Below, in pieces: positions 1 to 8,143 of a DNA stretch of 64,000 nucleotides. Every line of letters begins with the position of its first letter. The first letter of the stretch is position 1. The notes beneath the pieces are model-generated. The model had not been told where the DNA came from. It searched no databases and saw nothing but the letters and a program-made list of their open reading frames with translations. The stretch is taken from contig NZ_CP047936.1 in NCBI RefSeq assembly GCF_014279975.1, forward strand, positions 1,612,001-1,676,000. The letters run 5' to 3'. The position numbers and the translations under genes were made by a program. The stretch is from Synechococcus sp. BIOS-U3-1. Lineage in GTDB: Bacteria; Cyanobacteriota; Cyanobacteriia; PCC-6307; Cyanobiaceae.

Positions 1-45
1 AGCTCACGTGGTGGAAACAAGGACACACTCACGTTGATCTTTTGG

Positions 46-76
46 AACCCCTGCCTTTGGCGGGGGTTTCTTTTTG
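46..76 (+). terminator. Rho-independent terminator of an upstream gene
   Basis: A nine-base stem (ACCCCTGCC against GGCGGGGGT, one G-T wobble) with a TTT loop is followed by a T-rich run. It would end a + strand gene lying left of the window. Confidence 0.75.
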
Positions 77-131
77 GCTCATCACTCCAAGGCTGCATTA
101 GCCAGTTCTTCAGCATTTGACGGATAACCCG

Positions 132-284
132 ATGACAGAAAAGGATTGTTTGGTCGAACAGGTCTACGCAAAATATCGGTCCTACTGCAAGAACATCGGC
201 ATCACACCGGCGGAGATGATGCAGCAGGCTTATCTCAGACACCTCAAAAGCCTCACAACAGAACAGCTCAAAGCGAAGCTTTGA
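132..284 (+). CDS. Small hypothetical protein, 50 aa
   Basis: An ATG frame of 50 codons begins MTEKDCLVEQVYAKYRSYC and ends LTTEQLKAKL. The protein is hydrophilic and probably helical, with no signal or membrane segment. It follows a terminator and reads like a typical small marine picocyanobacterial protein. No family is recognised and no function can be given. Confidence 0.45.
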   Translation: MTEKDCLVEQVYAKYRSYCKNIGITPAEMMQQAYLRHLKSLTTEQLKAKL

Positions 285-442
285 GGCAGACCACTTGCGC
301 ACATGCGACAGACAAGGCTTTCAGGCCTGGGTAAATATGCTTAAAACCAAGGCCACAGAAGCATTTTGAACATCCTTCCGTGATCAAGCCAACGAAGCGT
401 CAAAGGAGAACTTGCCAGAATCTGCTGGCATGAAGTTTTGTA

Positions 443-613
443 ATGGACTCCCAGATTCGAAAAGTCCTTCAACGTGAAATCCTTGAGCGCTGTAACGAGG
501 AGGAACGTGAAGCCGTTGAAAGATGGTTCAAAAGTTTTCAGGCCATTGGGTTGTCCAAGCGGAACGGCATGTCAGTAGCAAGGGGAACCACCATGTCTTG
601 CCCTCTTTATTGA
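443..613 (+). CDS. Possible small hypothetical protein, 56 aa
   Basis: An ATG frame begins MDSQIRKVLQREILERCNEE and is charged and helical in its first half. The C-terminal half (GLSKRNGMSVARGTTMSC) is less protein-like, so the gene may be frameshifted or spurious. No clear ribosome binding site precedes it. Function unknown. Confidence 0.3.
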   Translation: MDSQIRKVLQREILERCNEEEREAVERWFKSFQAIGLSKRNGMSVARGTTMSCPLY

Positions 614-1088
614 TCCCTCTTGACTGAGGAGCATCTAACCCTCTGAAGTGATAGTCCAGGCAATATTGAATGTCTATAATAATAAAAATTTAACTGAAAA
701 ATTGAACTTATCATTCGCTGGGAAGAAAGGTCCAAAAACCTATATCCAACTGATAGTCACCAAATCTGAATTTGATTGATTTTCAAATTAACAGGAACTA
801 AACTCGAATTCCTGGCGCCAAGTCATAAGAAAGTTAAATAAATAATTTATCGACAAACAGCACAAACATAATAAAACCGACATTGAGCAATGCGAGAACT
901 CCACAAAATGCCAGGGTCAACATCACACAAACCCATTCAGAATGTCTCTTGATTGGAACAAGCTACCAATTAGGTGTATCAACATCATTCTTCGTCACGC
1001 TCAGCTTGTCGCGCACCAATGGCGAGAGCAGCAACAAAAGGCAGAATAGCAATAGCAGTAAGGACTTCCATCCGTTCACAACCCAAAA
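614..1088. other. Gene-free AT-rich stretch
   Basis: The first 270 bases are strongly AT-rich with stops in all frames. A 69-codon frame at 883-1092 has low-complexity composition and no start signal and is not taken as a gene. No tRNA or terminator was seen. Confidence 0.4.
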
Positions 1089-1322
1089 TTAAGAGTTAAC
1101 AGACAATGCATTACCGTCGATGCCACCGAAGTGAACAACGAGTAATTCTTCTTTGGTGATAAACCCATTTTCATCAAGCAATTCAGGGTGAGTAGTTTTT
1201 AATCCTGTTCTGTCGCCATGCCTGGATTGCTTTTTAAAAGTGAGAGCCATACCACGAAAGGCCGATAAAAGTACAAACGCGCAAGCTGCGGTGTACGCCA
1301 GAGGGATCAGTGCAGAAGACAT
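1089..1322 (-). CDS. DUF2973-like membrane-anchored protein
   Basis: The 77-aa product has one N-terminal membrane segment (about residues 4-23, LIPLAYTAACAFVLLSAFRG), a basic linker and a C-terminal HPELLDENG..TKEELLVV motif. HPELLDE followed by an E-LLV stretch is the hallmark of the cyanobacterial DUF2973 family, whose function is unknown. The ATG at 1322 is preferred over a GTG one codon upstream. It lies just downstream of another one-helix protein on the same strand, so the two are probably co-transcribed. Confidence 0.65.
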   Translation of the reverse strand: MSSALIPLAYTAACAFVLLSAFRGMALTFKKQSRHGDRTGLKTTHPELLDENGFITKEELLVVHFGGIDGNALSVNS

Positions 1323-1325
1323 CAC

Positions 1326-1448
1326 TCAGTTCCTCGCTTTTTTGGCCGAAGGCAGGTCAGTGGGCTGAGCCAACACATACACCACACCTGCTGTGATGAC
1401 GGCTGTAAAAGCGATCAGACCATAAATGGCAGCAGAATAATCGGTCAT
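1326..1448 (-). CDS. One-helix membrane protein, 40 aa
   Basis: The frame encodes MTDYSAAIYGLIAFTAVITA, then GVVYVLAQ and a short basic tail. Residues 7-27 form a single membrane helix. Its TGA is followed by three bases before the ATG of the DUF2973-like gene, which suggests an operon. Small one-helix proteins of this kind are often photosynthetic-complex subunits in cyanobacteria, but it does not match any Psb, Psa or Pet subunit I can recall. Confidence 0.55.
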   Translation of the reverse strand: MTDYSAAIYGLIAFTAVITAGVVYVLAQPTDLPSAKKARN

Positions 1449-1559
1449 CGCGGTCCTGTGAACTTGTGTGAACAATCTAGGCGCTTTGTAAAGCTGTTTA
1501 ACCAGGTGTATTTGCTTATCTTGCCGATCGCTCTAGATCCGTTCAAAACCCTGAGGCCA

Positions 1560-1973
1560 TCAGCCTCCTACAGCAGCACGAATGACCCCAACATCAGCCA
1601 GGCCAAGGACTCGGATAAAGACAGCACTAATAATGCTGTAAGCCACGGCACCGAGCACGGCACTGCGCAAGCCTTCCTTCAGACGAAAACCATCAATTAA
1701 TGACGCCGCCAAGCCAAACAGAATCACAGTGATCAACCAGTCGAACAGCCAGTTGACTGGGGCGATCAATCCGCCAAGGCTGGATACAGCCCAGGGAAGC
1801 GCCAACACGAATTTCAAAGGAAGAATCAGAAGCGTGCCCAGCAAACCAATGGTGACGGCAGATGAAAAAGCCGCCTGAAAACCAGCCAGCTCGACACCCA
1901 GGGGCATCGCTGCAACGAGCAGCAACACCAAGGCTCGAACAGGCCACTGCAACAACCAGCCGATCAGGCCCAT
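1560..1973 (-). CDS. Phage-holin-family (Mycobacteriophage holin type 4) membrane protein
   Basis: The 137-aa protein has about four hydrophobic helices (roughly residues 5-25, 35-60, 70-95, 105-130). Its layout of short loops, a conserved NWLFDWLITVILFG segment and GFRLKEGLRSAVLGAVAYSI fits the bacterial DUF360/phage_holin_4_2 family common in cyanobacterial chromosomes. The name is historical: chromosomal members are not known to lyse cells. It stands alone, with no lysin beside it. Confidence 0.7.
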   Translation of the reverse strand: MGLIGWLLQWPVRALVLLLVAAMPLGVELAGFQAAFSSAVTIGLLGTLLILPLKFVLALPWAVSSLGGLIAPVNWLFDWLITVILFGLAASLIDGFRLKEGLRSAVLGAVAYSIISAVFIRVLGLADVGVIRAAVGG

Positions 1974-2152
1974 GGGAACAGTGCAATGAGAACTGAAGGC
2001 TAAGCCTGGCCAGAGAGTTCAGCAGGGTCAGACCAGCTCACACCACTCAAGGATCAAGGACGGCTGACAGCACATGCTCTACTTATTCAGAAGGCGAGGG
2101 CAATCACCGTGAAGCCAGTCAACAAAGAAACCGTGATTAACCACATAGGTAA

Positions 2153-2272
2153 TTAGCTTTCCTCACCCAGCGCACTGGTTGCGCGCAAATAAATCGTGAG
2201 CCCCACGACCGCGCCAAGAACGGCGAAAGAAATCATCGAAAAGCTTTTAGCTTGAGCATATCTACTTACCAT
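2153..2272 (-). CDS. Possible one-helix membrane protein, 39 aa
   Basis: The frame encodes MVSRYAQAKSFSMISFAVLG followed by AVVGLTIYLRATSALGEES. Residues 13-28 could span the membrane. No good ribosome binding site precedes the ATG. The composition is protein-like, but its small size and isolation keep confidence low. Confidence 0.35.
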   Translation of the reverse strand: MVSRYAQAKSFSMISFAVLGAVVGLTIYLRATSALGEES

Positions 2273-3780
2273 AGGAGGTTCGTTGAATTGCGGGGTGTCG
2301 TGGACGACATCAGGCTTCAAAGACCAGGATCTTGGATTGCGTCATCCAGCTCACCAGACTCAAGAGGCAGCTGATCTGCTTCTCCTAAGTCCATGGAAAC
2401 GGTTTCCAGCACAACAGGATTGCTGTTCAGCTAAGCACCAGCGTTGGAACATGCCGTAAGCAGCAGCCTCAAGCCCAGGCAAAGCAACAAAGCTGAATTG
2501 ACGATGCGAGTGGAAAGAATCTTCAAAAAGACAGACATGCATCCAACGCGTTGCCATAGCAGGAACTAAGTGAGCGCAACAAAATTACCCGCAAGAACAT
2601 CACAACAACAAGCACATTGGGTATGACAAAGATGGCGAGACAAATAACTTACACAAAGAGCTACTCGAAACAATAAACTGATTAACAAACAGAAGCCCTT
2701 AATGCAGCAGCATTACAAGTCAGGGGCTTTTAAATATTCCTGGAAAGACGATTGATAAGACGGTCATACCAAAAGAGTTGAAAAGTTTATTCGATCAAAA
2801 GAGTTGCGCAAGACGATGACAACATCGCTTCAAACCACACCGTTAAACGTGTCTTGGCCATATCTAAATTGTGGTTAATCCTCCTCGCACAGAAATCAGT
2901 TTAAAACAAGTGGAAAATGCAAAGATGCTGGTCCAAGCTTGCCAAGAGCGAGAAAGTTGCATCAATTCATTCACAGCAAAGCAAGAATCAGATCTAAATA
3001 TTAATGCAACCAAATATTGAGCATAAACAATCGAAGCAGCGCTAAGCATATACCCCTAAGCATTATTGCCTCATCAAAGTTTTGTGTGCCAAACACTACC
3101 GCGACAAGAAATTACTCCTATAAGGCTAAGGAAGTCGGAGGATTTTCATGAGTTTCACACTCCCTACCGTCCTGATTGGAGTCAGCCTGTATCTGTTAAT
3201 GCATGTTTTACTGTCGCCTTTAATGAGGTAGATAAAGACAGAAAGAGTTTCCCTAAATCACCAAAGCGCTGCTGCAAAGGAAATCCAGCAGGAAAAACAA
3301 TGCTGAGGCTCGGCTAAGGACAACACAATCCCTTGCACAGCCGTGCGCACGCTCTATCCCTGACCTTGAAGCCAGCCAAGCGGTTGCAGACATGATCCCG
3401 CAGGCAAAGCTGGAAAAAGCTTATTGCACGGTTTTGCTGACCAATTCAGTCGGCTAATCAAATCTGATGGTGATTTCTACTCAGACAAAGCAGCACTTCT
3501 TCAGCTTGTTTGCTTATTTATCCGCGTTTGCTGACTTTAAGGTGACAGGAATTCAAACGCTTGTAACGCAGATGAGAGGGCAGTCTCCAGCGCCACTGTC
3601 TTGCCTGAAGTGGGGAATCAACGGGGAGTTGTCGGCACACGACACAGCACTACTGGTGAACAGACTCGCATCATCCGAGAAATCAAGACGAGCTTTCAAG
3701 GATCATTTCGAGAGGCGTCAACGAAGCAGCGCTTCTGATCAAACTTAGCCTCGATGATGGGGTTAAAATCGAAGCTGCCC
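2273..3780. other. 1.5 kb stretch without a supported gene
   Basis: Several 60-93-codon frames exist on both strands (for example 2360-2557 minus, 2864-3049 minus, 3066-3317 plus, 3467-3748 plus). None has family features, a ribosome site or convincing composition. Parts of 3320-3750 read locally like decayed coding sequence interrupted by stops. It may be a graveyard of former accessory genes. Confidence 0.4.
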
Positions 3781-3999
3781 TCAGCATTTCGTTGTCCCCA
3801 AATCTGCCACCGTTATTGAATACTCAATGCGATCATCGGAACAACAGAGATCGCCATAAAAACGTTCGAGTTCGTCATAGGCCTCGTCATAAGTGCTGTA
3901 GTTCCTGCGCGTGAGGTCGTCTTCAACGCCATCGTCGCGGATGACCTTCACCAACTGAATCCGATCACTTTTCACCACAGCTGATCTGAGTAGGAACAC
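3781..3999 (-). CDS. Conserved-looking small acidic protein, 72 aa
   Basis: The product reads as a basic/charged N-terminus followed by VIRDDGVEDDLTRRNYSTYD, EAYDELERFYGDLCCSDDRI and EYSI. The alternating charged pattern with a Cys-Cys pair near residue 52 looks like a conserved small soluble protein. The exact start is uncertain: a V/M around residue 8-9 is an alternative. No domain is recognised. Confidence 0.5.
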   Translation of the reverse strand: MFLLRSAVVKSDRIQLVKVIRDDGVEDDLTRRNYSTYDEAYDELERFYGDLCCSDDRIEYSITVADLGTTKC

Positions 4000-4057
4000 C
4001 GATTCTCTCGCGAAGGGGGCTCATCAGACTGAAGGCTGAGCGAAGAGGAAGACAAGC

Positions 4058-4402
4058 ATGAAAGATCCGCGGGTGGGTGCCGTTCCTCTAGGACTGAATG
4101 ACGAACAGGTCTCCCAGAAACGACCTAGCGATCAGGGTCTGCTAACTCAAACGGTGCTGACGGGAACTGAATGCCGTGCCCGAAATGACCGCCAGACCTA
4201 CTTCAGCATGACCCGCGAACTGGTCGACGCACAATTCGTTCTGGCCGATCAGGAATTGACACGCAGACTCTGGCAAGAGGTTGGTGATCGGAACCTTGAA
4301 ATGGGGCGCATCATCAACTTGCTCTACCGCTGCAGCAGCCATGAGGACGACAGCGAAATGGTGGAAGTGGATGATGCTTTTCTACAACTGACATTGAGCT
4401 GA
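4058..4402 (+). CDS. Hypothetical protein, 114 aa
   Basis: A soluble, mostly helical protein with an acidic C-terminus (EDDSEMVEVDDAFLQLTLS). It begins with ATG at 4058, preceded by AAGA-rich sequence but no strong Shine-Dalgarno. The next gene starts 82 bases downstream on the same strand. No motif was recognised. Confidence 0.45.
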   Translation: MKDPRVGAVPLGLNDEQVSQKRPSDQGLLTQTVLTGTECRARNDRQTYFSMTRELVDAQFVLADQELTRRLWQEVGDRNLEMGRIINLLYRCSSHEDDSEMVEVDDAFLQLTLS

Positions 4403-4484
4403 ACGCCAATGTCAGTTGCCGTCAGAACCAGACCTACCGATACTGCATGCACACTCTTCACAGGGATCCATCAAGGAGCGACGA

Positions 4485-4841
4485 ATGGCAGCGAAGCTCT
4501 ACAACGTCCGCTTTGAGACCGAAGGGGCTGATCTTTTCGTTGAAATGGAGGCGGAGGAGAGGCTCAACCGGCAGCACTTACTAGAAAGGGTGGTGGCGAT
4601 CCTGGAAGATCGTCACGGCATGGAAACGGTCGACAACGATCAAGGCGAAATGACCAGAGTGGGCCACAGTGACGGGTCAGCACTGCTGGCTTGGCTCTCA
4701 ATCTCCGGACAATCTTCGCGACAAGCTCTCGATGACGACGGTCTTGATGAAATCCTCACTTGCTTGGTCTTCATGCTGTTCCCACCTGTTGTGGAAACAA
4801 GCGTCAAAGATGTGAACAAACCGGCGTCGGTACTGACCTAA
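4485..4841 (+). CDS. Hypothetical protein, 118 aa
   Basis: The ATG at 4485 is chosen because AAGGAG lies about 8 bases upstream; a longer frame from 4416 lacks such a site. The N-terminus MAAKLYNVRFETEGADLFVE followed by MEAEERLNRQHLLERVVAIL looks like a small alpha/beta fold. The C-terminal third is hydrophobic (LTCLVFMLFPPVVET). No family is recognised. Confidence 0.5.
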   Translation: MAAKLYNVRFETEGADLFVEMEAEERLNRQHLLERVVAILEDRHGMETVDNDQGEMTRVGHSDGSALLAWLSISGQSSRQALDDDGLDEILTCLVFMLFPPVVETSVKDVNKPASVLT

Positions 4842-5537
4842 AGCGCAATTGGAAACATCCGTCTGGGCTATCAGGGAATCACTGAAAAATTCAGCCGATC
4901 CAAACTCCAAGAAGGATCCCGATGATGAGACCAGAAAACCAGACAAGAGCTCCCATCTGGTATTCACCGAGTCCGAACTTCTTCTTGATCCAGAAATAAG
5001 CATCGCGATCTGCGCCCACCAATGCCTGGAAAGGATTCTTCGTCATTGTCTTGAGCTGCAATTGCCTCAATAATCGCCCACCGAGCTTCAGTGCGCCATC
5101 CCCGATTGTGAGACCAGCGCGTCAAAGAACTGGCCCATCGGCCGCATACAACAACTTTGTGTTGCAACGCTCAGAGACAATTGGAGAGAACAGCGACTGG
5201 ATGTTCAAGCCGTTCGGACCACTTCAGGCATCGGCTGATTCGCCCTGCGATAACAAAAAGATAACGCAGCCAACTCAAGAGCGTCCCAAACACTGCATAC
5301 AAGCACTCCCAAAAGAACTGCCTCACCTATCAGGACTTTATTGTTCCCAATCACGACGAGCAACAACAATCTTGCGCTGATTAATACAAACACGACGATT
5401 CAACGAACAAACTAGATAAAGAATTTAATTATTTATCGACACGGGAAACTGCAAAACGATGCGTTAAGTATCATGTGAGTCAAAAGTATCAGCCGATTTC
5501 AACACATAGAGTGGCGAAGCAAGATTGAAGGCAAAAC
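4842..5537. other. Gene-free stretch of about 700 bp
   Basis: Overlapping frames of 60-109 codons occur on both strands, but none shows motifs, ribosome sites or a membrane segment, and they contradict one another. The last 120 bases before 5538 are AT-rich and probably hold the promoter of the next gene. Confidence 0.35.
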
Positions 5538-6029
5538 ATGAAATGGTTGCTTTCCATGCTTGGGATGTCAGGCAAAGACAGGGAGCCTGACCAGCGACTT
5601 GCTGTCGATGGATCCTTTCTAAGCGTGACCCCTGATTCTGATCAATTGCTCTGCGAGTGGAAAATCAGAGATGAAAGCATATTAATGATCCAGCGCGACT
5701 TTGAATCAGCTCTCTTCATCAGAATCAAAGATATCTCTGGGGATCATTCGATGTCTTCCAAAACAATTCAAGTATCGCTCAAGCAAGTACAAGCCAGTAT
5801 TGAATTACCATCTCGGAGCGGAAAAATTCTTGTTGATCTTGGCTATTATTGCGGTCTTACTTTCATGACGCTTGAGTATCAAGTTCTAGACTTTGGCCCC
5901 AAAATAATCTTGCCCGCTCAAGACGCTGATTGGTTTGCAAAAGAGTCCCCAAACATTCACGAAGAAATGTACAAACTCGCCACAAGAGGGCGACTCTTGG
6001 GCGGATCAGAGATGATCCAAAAACTGTGA
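5538..6029 (+). CDS. DUF4912-like protein, 163 aa
   Basis: A beta-rich core spans about residues 35-120: CEWKIRDESILMI, then ALFIRIKDIS, then VQASIELPSRSGKILVDLGY followed by YCG. The order of a short strand, a polar VSLKQVQ turn and a strand ending in an LGY-G element resembles the DUF4912 fold, whose role is unknown. An AAGGC-type weak ribosome site precedes the ATG. It stands alone in an accessory zone. The family assignment is by pattern only. Confidence 0.45.
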   Translation: MKWLLSMLGMSGKDREPDQRLAVDGSFLSVTPDSDQLLCEWKIRDESILMIQRDFESALFIRIKDISGDHSMSSKTIQVSLKQVQASIELPSRSGKILVDLGYYCGLTFMTLEYQVLDFGPKIILPAQDADWFAKESPNIHEEMYKLATRGRLLGGSEMIQKL

Positions 6030-6142
6030 CCCCTGCCCAACTGTGCGCAACATCACAGATGGGGCGTTATCAGGTCAACAGGTGAGCCGGGGAAAGAGCA
6101 GAGGGTGATTGCAACGGAATCCTCTCCACCGCACGCTGTTCC

Positions 6143-6406
6143 ATGTCTTACCGATCAGGCCTTCTAGGCGCCGCGATTACGCTGATGGGGGCTGTCTCTC
6201 TGAATACTCCAGAAGTGATGCAGATCCACGAAGTCGGCGAGCAGAGTGTCTTGCTGGGAGAGGCCAAAAATCACGTCCATGCCGAGCTTTTGCGGATAAG
6301 TGTGGAAGATGCACACGACATCTGCCTCAACAACAACCAACAAACAGGGAGCAAGCAAGGCGAAAGTGGGCGTTCAGCGTTGATTCAGGTAGCGTTCAGA
6401 CATTGA
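6143..6406 (+). CDS. Possible secreted small protein, 87 aa
   Basis: The frame begins MSYRSGLLGAAITLMGAVSL, which could be a signal peptide, and continues with an acidic segment and a Gln/Ser-rich tail. A different frame over the same DNA (6109-6417) is basic and Arg/Cys-rich and less likely. No ribosome site is evident. Confidence 0.3.
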   Translation: MSYRSGLLGAAITLMGAVSLNTPEVMQIHEVGEQSVLLGEAKNHVHAELLRISVEDAHDICLNNNQQTGSKQGESGRSALIQVAFRH

Positions 6407-6418
6407 AGCCTGATTGAT

Positions 6419-6889
6419 ATGACTGAAGGAAAACCTTCTTTCTTCTCTTTCGAAGGAGAGATGGGTCGCATTGATTTCTGGGGTAGCGCCATCTTCAGGT
6501 CGTTGATTGCAGGCTTAATTTTTTTTGTCGTACTTGCCTCGATTTTCAGGGGGTATTTCAGCAGCTCTTTCCAAGAACTATCAATAGCGACCACCCAATG
6601 GATCACGGATCACGCCGTCAGAGTGTGGCTGTTTGGTGAAATTTTAAACATCTTGCTATTTCTTCCAATCACCTGGAGACGATGGAGGGATCTAGGTCCG
6701 CGCCTTAAGAAATACTGGCTCTACATCGCAGTGCTGAGCAGCCTTATGCCTGGCTTTGAGGTATTTCCCTTTGTTGGCGTGCAGTCGCTAATCCTCACAC
6801 TTGGGATCCTGTCTGTTTATCCGAACTTCAAACTGCTCTTCTGGCCCGGCAAACAACATGCAAGCCTACGCCAAAGTGAGAGGCCCTGA
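6419..6889 (+). CDS. DUF805 family inner-membrane protein
   Basis: The 156-aa protein starts with a FFSFEGEMGRIDFWGSAIFR segment, the FxGRxxRxxFW signature of DUF805, and has about four membrane helices. A WRRWRDLG element near residue 83 matches the R-RDxG loop that follows helix two in this family. Members are small membrane proteins of unknown function, often in stress or mobile-gene neighbourhoods. Start at ATG 6419 gives the standard N-terminus. Confidence 0.75.
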   Translation: MTEGKPSFFSFEGEMGRIDFWGSAIFRSLIAGLIFFVVLASIFRGYFSSSFQELSIATTQWITDHAVRVWLFGEILNILLFLPITWRRWRDLGPRLKKYWLYIAVLSSLMPGFEVFPFVGVQSLILTLGILSVYPNFKLLFWPGKQHASLRQSERP

Positions 6890-6971
6890 TCGCAGCTGAA
6901 TAAGCACTGCTTATCCGGACAATCCATCAATCTAGTTATCTAGCTAGTACTGCATTAACACCGTCGTTGTC

Positions 6972-7175
6972 ATGCAAGAAGTTTTGTTGATCGCGCAACT
7001 ACTGGCATGGAGTGATTTCGACTTCCAAGACTGGGTGGACAGCAGACCACCTGCTGAACTCTGCCAGGGATTCGAGAATGGTTTGATCCCCGAAACCATG
7101 CTTCCCGGCGGCAGGGCACAAACCCCATGTAGCAGCTTCCATGGAGACGACCCCATGGATTACGTCCTTGACTGA
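6972..7175 (+). CDS. Possible small acidic protein, 67 aa
   Basis: The frame encodes MQEVLLIAQLLAWSDFDFQD and a Pro/Gly-rich second half. Composition is plausible, but overlapping antisense frames are of equal length and no ribosome site is present. Kept only as a candidate. Confidence 0.25.
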   Translation: MQEVLLIAQLLAWSDFDFQDWVDSRPPAELCQGFENGLIPETMLPGGRAQTPCSSFHGDDPMDYVLD

Positions 7176-7589
7176 TGCACAAGGTGCATTTGTCAGACGA
7201 TGCGGTGCAAGTGATGCAACAACAGGGCCAACCGTCTCGCCATGATCACCTCGCGACCGTTCAGAGGTGGGCGTTCGCGCGTGACAAACCCGACGGCGTA
7301 TTGCGGAATGCAGCGTCGGGTGAGTCCACGTTGACGCAAATCCACCAAGTTGTTCGGAACATCTGAATGACTTAATGAATCAGCGAGCTGATTTCAATCG
7401 ATGGACGTGAACCGGTAAAGCAATCACCGGTCGAACACACTCGTCGCCAACAGCATCTAGCCCAACCACGCAAATAACCAATAAGCCAAAAGCAGAAGAT
7501 TGGGGCCAATGGCCGCAATCAACAGGCAGACAATGATCCGCTGGTAAAAAAACCAACTAGCGAGTATTAGCTCTGTTCATGCATCGGCT
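7176..7589. other. Stretch without a supported gene
   Basis: A 62-codon + frame (7175-7366) lacks support. On the minus strand about 7458-7580 encodes a hydrophobic run (IIVCLLIAAIGPNLLLLAYW) with no start codon in frame, which may be a remnant of a small membrane protein. Confidence 0.3.
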
Positions 7590-7709
7590 TCAAGGCTTAT
7601 GGGTGATCACCAGTCCAGAGACAGGGTCGGTCACACCAAGCTCTAGTGACAGCTCCTCGATGAAATCGTGCTCTGTAACCCATGCAATGCACCTGAATGA
7701 GACCAGCAA
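7590..7709 (-). CDS. Possible small ORF in frame after the Nif11 gene, TTG start
   Basis: Directly after the TGA of the Nif11-type gene, and in the same frame, a protein-like stretch reads LVSFRCIAWVTEHDFIEELS followed by LELGVTDPVSGLVITHKP and TGA. The only start in frame is TTG at 7709. It could be a separate tiny gene, a former C-terminal extension of the Nif11 protein, or the 3' remnant of a lost gene. Confidence 0.3.
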   Translation of the reverse strand: MLVSFRCIAWVTEHDFIEELSLELGVTDPVSGLVITHKP

Positions 7710-7712
7710 ATT

Positions 7713-7940
7713 TCAGTAGTAACGGCCTGGATATTCACCGGGGTGATCAACGCGTATGACGCGTACCCCCGCCGTGCTGCGGCCGGACAACATCAAAAGA
7801 TCGCTGCCTGCAACGGGATAGCCGAGATCCTGGGCAAGCTGTGCCACCTCATCCGCCGTGGCCGCTGCCTGGACCCGTACCTGCAGAACCGGATCACGGC
7901 CCAGATGCTCAAGAAAGTGTTGTACCGGTGATGGGGTCAT
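7713..7940 (-). CDS. Nif11-type leader peptide family protein
   Basis: Of a longer open frame, only the part from the ATG at 7940 is protein-like: 75 aa beginning MTPSPVQHFLEHLGRDPVLQ. Residues 5-50 match the Nif11 leader pattern (hydrophobic helix, D-x-x-L, A-T-A-D-E, A-Q-x-L-G-Y). There is no double-Gly site and no Cys in the tail, which ends VIRVDHPGEYPGRYY. It may therefore be a stand-alone Nif11 protein, not a modified-peptide precursor. It lies just outside the left end of the mobile element. Confidence 0.65.
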   Translation of the reverse strand: MTPSPVQHFLEHLGRDPVLQVRVQAAATADEVAQLAQDLGYPVAGSDLLMLSGRSTAGVRVIRVDHPGEYPGRYY

Positions 7941-8036
7941 CACTGCTAGGGAACTGGTGCAATTGAACACGATCCTCGGCGGATGCGTGAAAGCGGGCCA
8001 TTGTGTTGAGAGATCGCGATTCTCGAGGCAGGCCCC

Positions 8037-8102
8037 ATGCTGAGTTCCCTGCTCAACATCCTTTGGGTGATCGCCTCTACGAATCATCTAGACAGGGACT
8101 AA
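8037..8102 (+). pseudogene. 5' remnant of a yccF-like gene
   Basis: The 21-codon frame MLSSLLNILWVIASTNHLDR ends quickly. Its LLNILWV matches residues 4-10 of the intact YccF protein at 24700-25104, on the other side of the mobile element, though the codons differ. It looks like the beginning of a second, deleted yccF paralogue beside the integration site. The match covers only about eight residues, so chance cannot be excluded. Confidence 0.4.
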
Positions 8103-8129
8103 GGTTTAGCGGGGCATAGGTCACACACC

Positions 8130-8142
8130 TGCCCGTAATTCC
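8130..8142. repeat. Left attachment-site core (attL)
   Basis: TGCCCGTAATTCC is repeated exactly at 24645-24657. It lies one base before the integrase ATG, the usual place for the core site of a tyrosine-recombinase element. No tRNA gene overlaps it. Confidence 0.7.
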
Positions 8143-8143
8143 A

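Noticed and set aside
883-1092. 69-codon + strand frame
   Set aside because: Low-complexity Ser/Asn composition, no start signal, and it overlaps the end of the DUF2973-like gene.
6944-7182. Two overlapping minus-strand frames of 70 codons
   Set aside because: They contradict each other and the + frame, with no supporting motif.
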